A stretch of 64,000 nt of DNA. It comes from Corylus avellana. Its lineage: Eukaryota; Streptophyta; Magnoliopsida; Fagales; Betulaceae. The stretch covers positions 5,084,001-5,148,000 of the forward strand of contig NC_081547.1 of NCBI RefSeq assembly GCF_901000735.1, written 5' to 3'. Positions 1 to 12,730 of the stretch are shown here, piece after piece (positions within the stretch are counted from its first letter, which is position 1; each line of letters opens with the position of its first letter). The notes under the pieces are model-generated. The model was not told the DNA's origin. It searched no databases and worked only from the letters and a program-made list of their open reading frames with translations. The position numbers and the translations under genes were made by a program.

Positions 1-1980
1 ATATTGATGAAATTTCATGAGCATAAGCTCTTATATATTACACCACATAGCATACCACTCTTAAAAATCACAGTCAAAAGCTATGAAGGTTACAAAGTCA
101 TAAAAATGACTTAAAGCTTCCGCTAACCTATGTAATATTACATTTAAGAAACAGATCTGCTTCATGCGTACTAAATCTAGGACATGAGTAACCCAAATAC
201 AAAACAAAAATAAAAAAACAACTAGAAACTAAAAATTCGACCGTGAGAGTTAAGCTTCCACACCGATCTACTCAATCCTCAACCTGAAAGTCAAGACAAC
301 AAATTCATCCTCAACCCGAAGGCCAGGACAGACAAAATAAAAAACAAAAAACAAAAACAAAAACCTCACAAGCAGCAGCGGAGGAGTACGATATCGTAAA
401 CATCCTTTTGGAAGACACACCTTAACCGAAGAAGACGATCAAATATAAGGTTGAAGAGACTAAATTTAGATCTAAATCTACAAATTAGATCTAAAGCAAC
501 CCGCTAGAAACGGCCAGTGAATCCTATAGAGAAGACACCGAGCACTGCTACCATGAAAGGGGATTATCAATAAAAAAAAAAAAAAAAAATCAATTAGTTT
601 ATTCTCTATATTCCGATATGCTAAATCTCAAACCTAATGGATTCAGTTAATAAAAATACAGTTATTTAATTTTAATTATTGAGCGTTTATGAGGCCAAAT
701 GAATTCGAAGTACAGTCAGTAACTATCACAAATCAGAGTTGATAAAATTAATGTTGAAAAAAGAAATGCCGGCAAAGGAAGGTTGTTCCATTTATTTAAT
801 GTAAAAGAAGAAAGTGTGTAGTGGTTGGTGCCTTGGTGGATGGTGGTGTCACATTTAAAAGCATGACAATTACGTTGATGACTATGTTTTGCATGTCAAA
901 ACCATGAAATAAATCAACTATTAATGGATCCACCAATCCATCTTCACTTAGGTTAATCATTTTGTATATATATAGTTATACTCATGTTTTGACATTATCC
1001 TAATCCGACACGTAAAATAAGGACTAACAATTTTTGATTTGACCCATAAATCTAATTTAAAATTAGCAAGTTAATCTTATACAAATGACTTGCTTGAAAC
1101 CGAACTCCACACCCGCCCCTAAACCACCTGAGTAATTATAAAAGTCCATCTTGTATCACTCTAAAAATGAGGTGACTTTTAAAATTACTATTTGATCAAA
1201 ATTCAATAATAATTAATCGCAGGGTCAATAATGATTTCACCCATAACCAAATCAACGAGACAATTATTTCAAAGCTTGCAAAAATTGGAAACCTTGGGGC
1301 TGTTTGCCATTGAGTTGGAAGTTGGAATTGCAGCAAGATTTGATTGATTTGTGAAAAAAAAAAAAAAATAGTGATTTTTTTATTTAAATAGTAGTAAAAT
1401 GTGAAATAAAAAGTAATAATATTAAAGTTGAATTTGAGATGAATACCATGAGAGATTTTTTTTTTTTTTTTTGGGGGGATCCATATATATATATGGCAAA
1501 GAACCCCAAGGAATGTGAACATCATTGATGGATCCGGATCCCCTCCAATTAGAGAGAAATTGGAGATTCTCTAATTATTAATCATGGTCCTTTATTTTAA
1601 ATCTAATGGTTTATAAAATCATTTAAACTTCCGTAAAACAAAAGTTAGCATTTAATGTTTCAGTTATACAAAAACAACTCACATTTTATAGATCATTAAA
1701 TTTAAAATGAAGGGTCACAATTAATCATTAAAAAATCTCCAATTCTCTTCTATTAGAAGGATCTCAATTTCATCATTGATGTTTCTCGAATCTCAAATAT
1801 CTTCGAATCTCAAATATCTTCTGTACTTTCAGTACATTGGTGACAAAAAACTTACAAAAGTCAAAAAAGAATGCTCTCATATCACATTCAAACAGGTTGA
1901 AAACTTGGGCAGGACTGATGAACTAATGTCAGCAATTTGTAGAAAATCAGCAATTCCCACTAGCTCACACTACTACCTAA
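1..1980. other. Intergenic sequence without a recognisable gene
   Basis: AT-rich non-coding sequence with several homopolymer A or T tracts (for example near 570-587 and 1458-1472). Open reading frames here are short and low complexity. I see no domain, RNA gene or bounded mobile element. The last part is the promoter region of the LEA-type gene. Confidence 0.6.
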
Positions 1981-1982
1981 CT

Positions 1983-1989
1983 TTATAAA
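1983..1989 (+). promoter_or_regulatory. TATA box of the LEA-2/NHL gene
   Basis: A TATAAAA motif lies about 85 bp before the start codon of the LEA-type gene, followed by a C-rich leader. This is the usual spacing for a plant RNA polymerase II promoter with a short 5' UTR. Assignment is by position and motif only. Confidence 0.5.
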
Positions 1990-2070
1990 AGCAACTCTTC
2001 CAAAACTCCCCCCACACCAACTCCCCCGGCCCACTAAACACAATCCCTCCTCCCCTTCCGATCTCTAGCC

Positions 2071-2730
2071 ATGGTGGAGAAGGAGCAAGTCAGGCCACTA
2101 GCCCCGGCCACCGACCGCCCGAGCAGCGACGACGATGAGACTGCCCTACTCGCACGAAAAATCCGGCGTAAAAGGTGCATCAAATGTTGTGGGTACATCG
2201 CAGCCATCATGTTGATCGTAGCCGTGGTGATCGTGATCCTAATATTCACCGTTTTCCGCGTGAAGGATCCTATCATAAAAATGAACGGCGTGACAGTCAC
2301 ACGGCTGGAGCTAGCCAACAACACGGCTCCTAAGCCAGGCGCCAACATGTCCCTGACAGCCGACGTGTCGGTGAAAAATCCGAACGTGGCAGCCTTCAAA
2401 TATAGCAACACCACCACAACTTTGTTCTACCACGGCACGGTGATCGGCGAAGCCCGAGGGCCGCCGGGGCAGGCCAAGCCACGGCGAACCATGCGGATGA
2501 ATATCACGGTTGATATTATCACCGACAGGCTTCTGTCCAGCCCGAATTTGCAGGCGGACGTGAGCTCGGGGCTGTTGAACATGAGCAGCTATTCCCGAAT
2601 ACCGGGGCGGGTGAAAATCTTGAAAATCATTAAGAAACATGTTGTCGTGAAAATGAATTGCACCTTTACGGTTAATATTTCGAGCCAGGCTATTCAAGAA
2701 CAGAAGTGCAAGCGGAAGGTTAGCCTTTAA
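2071..2730 (+). CDS. LEA-2 / NDR1-HIN1-like (NHL) membrane protein
   Basis: Single-exon gene of 219 residues. The N-terminal 40 residues are charged, with a basic, cysteine-containing cluster (RRKRCIKCC, residues 32-40). A single hydrophobic membrane segment follows (about 42-62). The rest is a LEA-2 (water-stress/hypersensitive) type domain with the family pattern DVSVKNPN at about 98-105 and KPRRT near 136-140. Several NxS/T sequons (N83, N92, N113, N144, N170, N196, N202) suggest that the C-terminal part is extracytosolic and glycosylated. Length and layout match plant NHL proteins, type II plasma-membrane proteins often linked to defence or abiotic stress. The start is well supported: it opens the charged N-terminus, has a purine-poor leader with a TATA box about 85 bp upstream, and lies in a local GC-rich island. 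The exact family member and role are not determined. Confidence 0.88.
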   Translation: MVEKEQVRPLAPATDRPSSDDDETALLARKIRRKRCIKCCGYIAAIMLIVAVVIVILIFTVFRVKDPIIKMNGVTVTRLELANNTAPKPGANMSLTADVSVKNPNVAAFKYSNTTTTLFYHGTVIGEARGPPGQAKPRRTMRMNITVDIITDRLLSSPNLQADVSSGLLNMSSYSRIPGRVKILKIIKKHVVVKMNCTFTVNISSQAIQEQKCKRKVSL

Positions 2731-2752
2731 TATATATATATATATATATATA
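2731..2752. repeat. (TA)n microsatellite
   Basis: A TA dinucleotide run directly follows the stop codon of the LEA-type gene, in its 3' UTR. Confidence 0.8.
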
Positions 2753-2974
2753 GTAATTAATTAAGATAAGGATATTGTGTGTTATATATAGACTTATAGT
2801 TTTATGGGTAGTGTTATTTGTAAATTTATTTTGCACTTTTTTTTTTTTGTTTTTTTTGTATATATCTTTCGTCTGAATCATTAATACCAGCTGTTATATT
2901 TTCATAACTTTATATTCCAAATTAATGCCGTCGATGGGAGTGTGCATAAAAAAATTAAAAAATTAAAAAAAAAA

Positions 2975-3058
2975 GGTCCGTCAAGAATTGAAGTGGAGGT
3001 CATTAGTTCGAATCTCCCCCCTTTTATTGTGTAGACATGTCAAAAAAAAAAAAAAAAA
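2975..3058 (+). mobile_element. 5'-truncated tRNA-derived SINE (copy 1 of 4)
   Basis: Contains the B-box-like stretch GGTCATTAGTTCGAATC, a C-rich segment, and the terminal signature ATGTCA followed by a poly(A) run. Three other copies in this window share these features. The A-box half is missing or unrecognisable, so this copy is 5'-truncated or decayed. No target-site duplication could be defined. Confidence 0.6.
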
Positions 3059-3251
3059 CACATACTTTTAGTTTTATTATTTAGCAGAATGAGAAATATT
3101 TAGATTTCATCTTTCGTTCATTTCTTGTTATGTTCATACAAAGGATCTAGTATTAAATGTGGGATGTAAATCCCACATGTTTAATGGTAGATTTACAAAT
3201 TAAAAAGATGACAAGAGATGAACAAGAAATAAATGTGAAACACTTTTCTTA

Positions 3252-3646
3252 GAACATTTTCAGTAGCTTTCTCGTCATTTTTCCTACATTTAAGGATCTA
3301 AACTACTTTTTGCTTCCTTATGTCAAAATACAGCTTAATAGTTTGCCTTAATCATTACCTATATCATTAAAATATTTATTTTTTTAATTATATTATATAT
3401 ATAAGAGGAGAGATGAGAGAGAATTGTGTGACATGAGAGAAGAGAGGAGAGAGAAAAGAAGAGAGAGAGAATCATTTTTTTTTATTTTAATAATCATAAG
3501 AATTGCAATAGTGGAACCCATAACATTGGGTTACACTGTAGCAATTCTAATGTTTATGGTTCATTTAGGGAGTCTGCTGTAAGATGTTAAACATATTTCC
3601 TAAACTTAGGTAACAGATTCTCTTATAAATAGTCTATTGGAAATGC
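3252..3646. mobile_element. PIF/Harbinger-type (Tourist-like) MITE
   Basis: The left end GAACATTTTCAGTAG and the right end CTATTGGAAATGC are inverted relative to each other. The element is bounded by TTA trinucleotides at 3249-3251 and 3647-3649, the target duplication expected for Tourist-like elements. It is 395 bp with no coding capacity. A GA-rich tract lies inside (about 3400-3470). Confidence 0.5.
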
Positions 3647-4347
3647 TTAAAAAAGATAAATCATTTTTCGTTTCTCTTCTTAAATTCTTTTTTGTAGTAC
3701 GTCACTAGTACTGAACTTCAAAAAGGTGGAGGGGCGGCTTCTCTCCCACAGCTGGATAGAAAATTTTATTTGGAGATTAAGAAGATTTGATAATGATGGA
3801 AGGAAAAACCTTGGGTAAATAAGTAATTTAGACTAACTAGCAATGCAGGGAAAGTTAGGAAAGGGATCATTGAAGCAAAGAAAAATGGCCTAAACACTAG
3901 CTAGCTAGAAGATTTTTGGACTACTAGGGTCTCATTCAAATGGGACGACCCGCGTTCGCATGAGCCACGCTGAACATGCCACGAGAGTTTATTTGAAAAT
4001 CCCATTCAAATGGCACATGATCCATTCGAACAAGAGTGTTCATGCATGCCAAACCAATGCGTCCAAAATGCAAAAAGTTCGGGTTTTAGATTTGTGGAGT
4101 TCACATAAATCAATAAATTTAGTTAATATTTAATTTATAAGATAATATGGACAAAATATTAACACAAACAATTTCTCTTATGGAAAAGGTTGAACCTGTA
4201 GCGTTCTAGATCTAAAATGATAAAGGGTTTTAATTAGATTAACGGGATGCTTAGGAAATTAATTTAGATAATAGTAATACTAATAATTAGATTATGGTAA
4301 TAAGAAACTAATAATGAAAAAGATTAATTAATGATAAAAGTATGAGT

Positions 4348-4403
4348 AATGCTACATCCTAGCAAAAAATCCATAATCCAATGGATGCCGTAGATGTAGC
4401 ATT
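4348..4403. repeat. Small inverted repeat (MITE remnant)
   Basis: AATGCTACATC at 4348-4358 is exactly inverted as GATGTAGCATT at 4393-4403, with a 34 bp loop. It could fold as a hairpin and probably marks the ends of a small decayed element. Confidence 0.45.
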
Positions 4404-4839
4404 ATTCGGTAATTTTTCATTACACGCTGAATATAAAATTACTTTTTAGCCGTCCAATGCACCCATTTATAAATGTAAATGAAAAAATACTAGGAGAAAT
4501 ATTTGATTTGCAATTGTTTTATCTCCTTGTCTTCGTACTAATGTGAATATTGTGCACCAACCTAGTTAACCAACGAGAAAGTAGTATTACAGTATTAATT
4601 AAATGGTTAAATTTATTATTTTAAAATTATAAAATAATTGATGATTTAGTAATAAGTTCTCAAATTATTTCGAGTGCGGATAGATGTCCAGATCAACCAA
4701 ACGACTTTAGTGTGAGAAAATGGACGCTAAAGGCATGTTGATGTTGCCTTTGATGGTGGCCGATGCATGCAAATCAGGGAAAAGGAAAGCACATGAAGAA
4801 AAGTTAGAAAACTATGATATGATGACTTGCTTTCGTATA

Positions 4840-5585
4840 CATTGTGTGAGCATCTTCATACATGTTATCTTTTTCTTTTTCTTTTTCTTTTTTTTTTTAT
4901 AGGCCAAATTCGCTTTTACGGATTACTTGGTAATTTCCAATTATATTTGATATTGGAAAACTGCAAAATCCAATACTATTAATAGTGGTTAACAAAAATG
5001 ACAAATAAATTAAGGAATTTTTTTTTTTAAAAAAAAGCATGTGTACTTTTGACTTAAAAAGGAAATTAATTAACCAACCAAAATTAATTTTTGTTTCAAG
5101 TTTACGGGTCGTGTCAAACATTGCTAGACCTAATTACACCGTTACGTGTCCATGATGAAGCAAAAAAAATCAGAAAAAAAAAATCCTAAAATTTTATTGA
5201 GGATAGCTCAAGAAGAGTTTGACTTAATTATTGGAGACTCTTTTGCCTGTTGCCAGCCAGCAACACGTCCCCGATGACAATCCGATGGTCTTTTCATTTT
5301 TACATATGTTCATCAATCATTCCGACTCTGCAAAAATATGCGTTAACATTAAACATTGTGTGAGCATCATGATACATGTTTTATTTTAAGCCAACTTTCC
5401 TGTCACGGGTTACATGATGATTTAAATTTATATTTGATATTGGAAACTGCCAAACCCAATAGTACGATTACTTTATTTTTTTAAAAAAAAAAGAATAGTG
5501 GTATACCAAAAATGACAAAGAAATGAAGGAAAATGTTTCCCGGAATCATGCGAACTTTTGACTAAAAGGAAATGATTTTAAGCCC
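4840..5585. repeat. Diverged tandem duplication, about 230 bp units
   Basis: The unit starting near 4840 (ATTGTGTGAGCATC, later TATATTTGATATTGGAAA, later CTTTTGACT) recurs in the same order from about 5354 with many substitutions and indels. The two units are separated by roughly 280 bp of unrelated sequence. This looks like an old local duplication. Confidence 0.5.
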
Positions 5586-6822
5586 ACATAGTTTGATTCC
5601 TATTTTCGGGCCCGACCAAAGAAAAAGACATCATGGAAGCATAGAATTTACATTAGACCCTCGGACCCCAATGGCTTTTGGACAAATTAGACCCAAAATT
5701 TAAAATGATTAGATTAGCAAATAGAAATTGATTATCATTTCATCGATGCCCCGATTTCAGAAGTTGGTTTTTGTGGAGGATAAGGTTTCTAGATGAAGAA
5801 TAACGTAGTTAAAGACTAAGTAACAACAATCAGAAAACGCTTGCATATTCTGATCCAAAGATAAAACAAGTTCGTAGGCTTAAAAGACCCAAAAAAAAAA
5901 AAAAAAAAACTCTGCAACAAAGTGTTTTAGAGAAATTATCTGACTTGATAATAATTCAATTGAGTCTATGTTTCAGGTCAACAAACTTTTATATATATAT
6001 AAAAGAGTAAAGAGAAATACTTGTAGGGAAGTAAACTTAAACATAGTAGCAATAGTAAACCTAATTCTAATAAGGAAATGGAATAATTAAAGTAAATCTA
6101 AACCTATTAAGAAAATGAAATAAAGTCACAGTCAAATAAAATCTTAATAAAATAAAATTCTAATCTAAAATATAAAATCAAATATAATTAATAATTAATT
6201 GGAATCATGACATATCTTTCTTTTTGTACTTCTATCCTCTCAGAACAAATAAAATTCTGATTAAACAACACTGCTCTAATATTATTTTTAATATTTTTCT
6301 TATTTTCATTTTCATCAAAAATACACATAAATGACGTCATTCATCAATCAAGAACAAAGAATTTAAAGTCGTTGACATTGACTTTGAATGCTCCAAGCGT
6401 GTGTAAAATCTCTACAGCAAGTTGGTCCTACGTTGACACAAAGAACCTGTCCATAGTTGATGGTTTCTCTATCACACGGCAAGAGATCATATGATTCATA
6501 TCGAATGAATCAACTCACATGAACAACCTTAGTAGGCTTTTATCCCCAAGCTTGCTGCCCCTCCAGGCCCCCTTTTTTTTTTTTTTTTGTTCATAAAAGA
6601 AATGATATATACAGTGGCGGATCCAGCTATTTAACATTGGGGGTGCCGCTAAAATTTTTTTGACGTCCTAAATTTTTTTTTCACCCTAAAAATTTGGTAA
6701 TTCACACAATATTTGCATCACAAAAAATATCTATAAAAGTTTATAAATATGTGCTGAAATTGATATATTATAAATGTAACATGTCGACACTACATCAAAA
6801 AGATAGAAATACAAAAAAGTGT

Positions 6823-9328
6823 CTAGAACTGCACTTTACGGTCTTTTAGAAGTACAAAATCATCAAGTATCGAATCTAAATCGAAACTCTCAGCAATTTC
6901 CCTTTCAATATAGAGAACTAAACTATTTGCAAGAAAATCATCCTCCATTTTGTTACGAAGTCGTGTTTTAACAATTTTCATTGCTGAAAATGCTCGTTCG
7001 GTAGTTGCTGTAGACACTGGAAGAGTCAAAACAAGACGAATCAATCTATCAATAAGATCATATGTCTTTGATTTTTTCGCCTTTGCCAATCCTTGGCATA
7101 ATTCTGCAATGGAAGACAAATTTTGTAATGTCGGATCAGTAAGCTTATCAACTTCAAAATACCTCAACTGATATCTCAAATTAATTTTCTCCTGCTCAGA
7201 AAAATCAAGAGGATAATACTTCTCTGCAAGGATACATATATCGTCAATTTTAAAGGATTCATAAGCATCTTTCGGATTCAAAGCAGAGCTAAGTGTCAAA
7301 AGTTCCATCGCCTTTTCACCAAACCTACTATCAAGCTCTTGCAATTGAAAGTCGATAGTAGTATTGAATATGTCAAAATGATAATGATGCTCCAATGTAA
7401 TGTGATTCTTTTGATTACGACCTCGACCTTCAATATAAGGAGCACTCAAATCCTGGAATGCCAATTTCAGCTTTCTTGGAGAAAGAGACAATGTTCTCAA
7501 GCAAATTATCCCAACCATCATCTCTCAACTTTTGGATAAGTTTTTTTGCAATAGAAACTGAATTAATAGCATTCAAAATGTCTTGAGATTTTTGCTGCAA
7601 AACTTGACAAAGAACATCAGTAATGCCCATAATTTCCTTCATTAGATGTAAAATAAATATGAACTCGAAGGATGTAAGCATTTTATAAGCAGCCTTAGCA
7701 TCTCCTCGTTGAGAGTAAGTACCTCCTTCTCTTTCAACATCTTCAAGCACTGTACAAGTAGCATCAAACATCCTTATTAGGCTACAAATAGAATTAAAAT
7801 GCGAACCCCAACGAGAATCACCAGCTCGTTTCAAAGTGCCAATTTGATTAGCCCCTTTTCCAGTTTCAAGCTCACCAATAGCTTCCATATGTGCAATTTG
7901 TGTTGCATGAACAGCTTGTAGTTGATCATGACGTTTACATGAAGCACTGGCCACATTGATAACAAAGTTCAAATTTGTGAAGAACACATGAACAAGAGAC
8001 ACCTCTCCAGATGCAGCAACTAATGCTAATTGTAATCGATGAGCAAAACAATGAACATAGTATGCACAAGAACAATCTTTAAGAAATAATGCTTGCAATC
8101 CCTTCCATTCACCACGCATGTTACTAGCACCATCGTATCCTTGTCCACGGATATTTTGAATATCAAGGCAATAACGAGAGAGAACATCAGATATTCCATT
8201 CTTTAGAGTCAATGCCGATGTATCTTTAACATGAACTATATCAAAGAAACGTTCTTGTATAAAACCATCTTTGTCAACAAATCTCAAAACAATTGCCATT
8301 TGTTCTCTCTTAGACTCATCACGTGCCTCATCAACAATGATGCAAAATTTAGAGTCTCCAATATCTTCCCGAATTTTCTCTCGCACTTTACTTGCAATGA
8401 CTTGCAAAATCTCCTTTTGAATTGTATGTGAAATATACTTCGCAGATTTTGGAGCATTTTCCAAAACAACACTTGCAACTTTATCATTATATGATGCCAA
8501 AAGTTTAATCAGCTCAAGAAAATTACCTCGATTTTTTGAATCAACAGTCTCATCATGACCTCTAGACGCACATCCTTGAAATGCAAGCCACCGAGTAACA
8601 TCAATAGAAGTTTTCACACGTAGTCGATTATTTTGAATTTGTTCCATACTTTGTGCATTCAATACTTTATCGATATGTCGTGATTGATTTCGTAAATCCT
8701 CATAAGATTTCATAGCATTATTATGAGGTGAACAAGGATCCTCCCCAATATGAGTCAAAAAGGCACAATTTTTTCCTTCATGAACTTTTCTCCAATTTCT
8801 AAATCCCTTGATAGTAAATACATCCCATCCAGGACGTCCATCTCTTTTCATAGTAAAAAGATAACATGGTAGACAATATGCAGCATCCTTGGAACGAGAA
8901 TACTCAAGCCAAGGAAATTGTGTGAACCAAGAGGCTTGAAAGCGACGAGGGTGATTTTCTGGTCCAGAAAGTGGATAATTTGCAAGAATAAATCGATTTG
9001 GACCATGTTTCAAATAAGCCCGTCTTATTTCATCACGTCGATTGACTGGATAGTCCCACATCGGAGGACGTAATCCTGGATCTCGCTCTATAGAAATAGA
9101 AGAAACATCAACTTCATTAACATTGAGTGTGGATGATTTAAAATAAATCTCTTGTGTTTCCGCAATTGGAGATTCAAAAGGATGTTCTTCATCTTCAACC
9201 CTTGGAGATTTAAGATGACGCTCATTGGGATTTGAAGTTTCGGCATTAGATTCCAACAATGTATTACTTTTCGAAATGTCAGCTTCTTTCCTTTTGAAGA
9301 ATGAATCGATAGTTTTAAATTTTGACAT
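6823..9328 (-). pseudogene. hAT transposase (TTF zinc finger type), frameshifted
   Basis: The same transposase as in copy 2, broken by one extra C at 7452-7453. The reading frame from 9328 therefore runs to 7430 (632 codons) and the C-terminal part lies in another frame (7521-6823). The N-terminal part keeps the zinc finger, the first two catalytic aspartates and the RW motif. The dimerisation domain with the catalytic glutamate is in the second piece. Apart from the frameshift, copy 1 differs from copy 2 at only six residues (copy-2 numbering 126, 384, 441, 638, 730, 770). Copy 1 has the more family-like LPVSTATTERAFS, where copy 2 reads LLVSTATTERAFS. The copy is presumably inactive unless the extra base is a sequencing error. 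Confidence 0.85.
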
Positions 9329-10556
9329 GATTCATGAACCTAAAATTTTCAAGTTAAATCACGACCCCGTAAGAGACAATCAAAGTTTATAAACATTAAA
9401 CAACAAAATAAGCAATCATACAGATATTAAAGTTTATTCAATCAGTCGAATTAATAGTGAAATTAAATTAATGTTTAATCAAAGTTTATATGGATATAAG
9501 CAACAAAATAAACATTAAAGTTTAAAACTCACAAATTAAACAGAGGAAAAACAGAGGATGAATAAAAAATGTAGCACAAAAGTTTAGGGTTCAGGAAATT
9601 ATTAGTGTTGTGACTCACCTGAGAAGATAAAGAGAGTGTCTTTGATTTCGATTTCCTAAGAACCCGCCGAACCCAAAAGGGCCAAATTAACTGAATTGTA
9701 GAAAACACCAAAGTATTTGAACTTTTCTCCCAAACCCTCTTCCTGTAAAATGAGCAAAATATAAATTTAAAACTAGAACATAAAACTACAAAAGCAATTG
9801 AGAAGCCAGGGAGGAGGAGACAAGGAGTTACCTGTGAATCTGACAATCTTTGATAGAAGGAACAGAGAACGAAGAGACTAGAGAGAATCTGAGACTGAGA
9901 GAGAGCGTCTTAGAGATTTTTTTTTTTTTAGGGGGGTGCTCCGCCACTAGCCATAATCACTCCAAGAAAAACAAGGGAAATTTGACCAACTACACATAAC
10001 ACATCATTGAGATATTACATCAAACATGTGATGTGTGTTAAGTTTGAGCAAGGCCAAAAAAGGAAACAAAGTCTTATATCCCTCACAATCAAAAGCTTAA
10101 ACCATAATGACAATAAACAAGAGCAATTGAAGTCATGAATCAAGGTAAGTGGCTCAAGAATGTCACTTAGGCATTTTGTCAAACATGTGGTGTGCACAAA
10201 TATTTAGTCATGTGCAAAAAACTCATGGATAATGGAAAATCATACCTAAATACATCACAAACAATTTGTATAACACAACCACAACCAGAATCAAGCATAA
10301 CAATTAACAATTAACAAGAAATGAGACAATAATAAATCAAGGGAATCATGTTCGGTTGCAGAGAATGAGAGAAACTTGAAGAAAGTGAAAGAAAATAAAA
10401 ATGTTAAGCACCTAGACTGTGTGGGTCACTGGGTCTTGCGGAGTTGAGGGAGAACTGGAGAACAGCCGAACTGGAGTCTGGAGAAGGAATGGGGCCTGGG
10501 GTGCTGGGCAGTGGGCAGCTGGGAGCCAGGGGCGCGGGAGATGCCAAAGTGAAATT

Positions 10557-10762
10557 NNNNNNNNNNNNNNNNNNNNNNNNNNNNNNNNNNNNNNNNNNNN
10601 NNNNNNNNNNNNNNNNNNNNNNNNNNNNNNNNNNNNNNNNNNNNNNNNNNNNNNNNNNNNNNNNNNNNNNNNNNNNNNNNNNNNNNNNNNNNNNNNNNNN
10701 NNNNNNNNNNNNNNNNNNNNNNNNNNNNNNNNNNNNNNNNNNNNNNNNNNNNNNNNNNNNNN
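10557..10762. other. Assembly gap (206 N) inside hAT copy 1
   Basis: A run of 206 N, followed immediately by a 25-base T tract. The length differs from the four 100-N gaps in the window, so it may be an estimated gap size. It lies exactly where copies 1 and 2 stop matching. Confidence 0.95.
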
Positions 10763-10887
10763 TTTTTTTTTTTTTTTTTTTTTTTTTGAGGGTGCCGTGG
10801 GTTATAAAAATAAAATTTTTTTTTTTTTTTTAAAAAATCCTTGGGGGTGCCGTGGCACCCCCAAGGAACACAGTGGATCCGCCACTG

Positions 10888-11432
10888 GTTGCATGCTAGG
10901 AGCTCGGAAGGACCTGAAACATGAGATGGAACAAACTAGGATCGATACAAGCGCAGGCATGATTGATCTCTATTCTAACCAACTAGGATTAATCCATGAA
11001 CACTCATATATAATAGATCCCGAATGCGTGAATTAGGGTTTCCGAAGTGTATTTTAAGTTTGCAAATGTGTTTTTGGGTTTGTGGATAATGTTTGGCTAA
11101 TTATAGGTTGAGTTGCAAGGCAAGAAGTTAGAATATCTAAGAATCGGCCAAAGTAATCAAGGTAAGTGAAAAAAATAATAATAATAATTTCAAGCATGCT
11201 ATAATGATGTAAATTGCAAAACCTTTATAGCATATGTTCAATGAATTATGTCGTGAGCTTATTTATTGCAAGTCACTATTTATTACTCTTGTTTACAATG
11301 ATTATTTATAATTATTGTTACAATTGCATTGAGCTTACCATTATTTGAGAAACAATGTTTATTATGTTAATTGACAGTACTTGCATGTATCATATGCTAC
11401 CATTATACATACTTTAGCATATGGTATGGATA
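10888..11432. other. Gene-free flank right of hAT copy 1
   Basis: AT-rich sequence with no recognisable coding region or bounded element. Confidence 0.5.
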
Positions 11433-11437
11433 GTGCT

Positions 11438-12007
11438 TGTTGGGTTATGGATCAGCTGTGTTGGGCCTGACAAAATGGCCCACCGACCCATTGTTTAAAT
11501 TCGGTTATTTTTACTGTTTATCAAACTTATGTTCGGTAGATTTAAGCTTATCTGAAATTATATTCTCCACACTTGGTTCTCAGGCTCGGTTAACCGAGTC
11601 TTGACAGGAATACCGAGGGTTACTCTCGGAATATTAGGTATATCTGTATAATATTTTATCTGTCATTCTTCAATATATTGTTGACACGTGGGCTCTCGGT
11701 AAGTCCACAGTGTTAGATGAACATGTGCAATCTGATGCCAATAAAAGGGGGGTCCCCTCTCATTATTTGGGTAACTTCTTTTTCCCTCATAATTGAATAT
11801 TTTGCATACACTTTGTCTCTTCCATAATCCTCGAAGTTATATTTCTCTTAAACACTGTGACTAACTTAGGCATCAGAGCTTTCCCCGGCCGGACAATGCT
11901 GGCAGCTTTGATCCTTTCTCTTTGTTTTTCATACCCAGTTAATCCCTCAGTTATCAAGCCGTCCACAGGACCCATTCCACGTCATCATTCGGAAAATTGC
12001 TCAAACA
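11438..12007. mobile_element. Solo LTR of an LTR retrotransposon
   Basis: A 570 bp unit starts TGTTGGG and ends CTCAAACA, that is TG...CA, the canonical LTR termini. It is bracketed by a perfect 5-bp duplication GTGCT (11433-11437 and 12008-12012), the size made by LTR-retrotransposon integrase. A polyadenylation-like CAATAAAA lies near 11740. No internal retrotransposon region is present, so this is a solo LTR left by recombination between two LTRs. The superfamily cannot be assigned. Confidence 0.75.
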
Positions 12008-12280
12008 GTGCTTATGTTTTGCAAATTGCAATTAGATCAAAGGAGCCCGATAAGTGACCAGGGCTAACAAGGGTGGAACTACATCAGCCCCCCAAGACCC
12101 TTGTTTCCCCAAAATTTTTAAAAGATTTCCTTAGAATTTTCTTTTTAAAATTAGAATATGCCGCTTTTGGGAAACTATGATTGCTAGTTCTGCCCCTGCC
12201 GGCGCAGCCATGCAGGCATGGTGGTCTCGACCGCATGACATCAAAAATAGTGTGGCCCACTCGAGGTTATACCTGATGTT

Positions 12281-12722
12281 AAAGGTGTATAAGTGGGTGA
12301 TTATTAACTGCCTAATAACTGCTAACCACCTATGACAGTGTTGTTAGCAGCTTAAGGTGTATTATATATATATATATATATCAAAACGACCTTGTTTTGG
12401 TGTTAATATCATTTAAAATATGTCCTAAATAGTCCAAAATCCATTTAAAATAGGTCCAATTCCAAAAACTATTTAAAATATGCCATAAATATTCCAAAAT
12501 CATTTAAAACAGGCCTTAAAAAAAGGCTTAAGGTAGGTACAAAATACCAAAATAGGCATAAAAGGTACATACATAAAAAGTGGTTATGTGGTGCGGTTTT
12601 TAGTTTCAACAACCGCCTATGGCGGTGTACAACTACTAAAATTTAATAACTGCATGCTTAAGACGGTTGCCTTTGTGGTTAGAGGTGATAATTGCCAACC
12701 GTAATCACTTGTACACCCCTAA
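12281..12722. mobile_element. Non-autonomous hAT-type element
   Basis: A 442 bp element with imperfect inverted ends (AAAGGTGTATAAGTG on the left, CACTTGTACACCCCTAA on the right). It is flanked by a perfect 8-bp target duplication CTGATGTT at 12273-12280 and 12723-12730. The 8-bp duplication and the A/G-rich GGTG terminus fit hAT. It has no coding capacity, and a (TA)n tract lies inside near 12362. Confidence 0.7.
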
Positions 12723-12730
12723 CTGATGTT

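Larger units (their letters stand above)
3650..6600. other. Gene-free interval with diverged local duplications
   Basis: No convincing gene. It contains a small perfect inverted repeat (4348-4403), a diverged tandem duplication (4840-5070 with 5354-5585) and A/T homopolymers. The region just before 6600 is the left flank of hAT copy 1. Confidence 0.5.
6612..10887 (-). mobile_element. hAT transposon, copy 1 (frameshifted, contains gap)
   Basis: Bounded by perfect 13-bp terminal inverted repeats: CAGTGGCGGATCC at 6612 and GGATCCGCCACTG at 10875-10887. The transposase is on the minus strand. From 6612 to about 10406 the copy is more than 99% identical by eye to copy 2 (19230-23460). Near 10407-10556 it diverges sharply, and a 206-N gap follows. 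The left flank is GATATATA and the right flank is GTTGCATG, so no target duplication brackets this copy. GATATATA instead reappears just after the right end of copy 2. The right terminus may therefore belong to another element. Confidence 0.85.

Noticed and set aside
9529..9846. 105-residue minus-strand frame in hAT copy 1 (and its twin at 22146-22463)
   Set aside because: It spans the proposed leader splice sites and has no family features. It is better explained as 5' UTR exons and introns of the transposase transcript.
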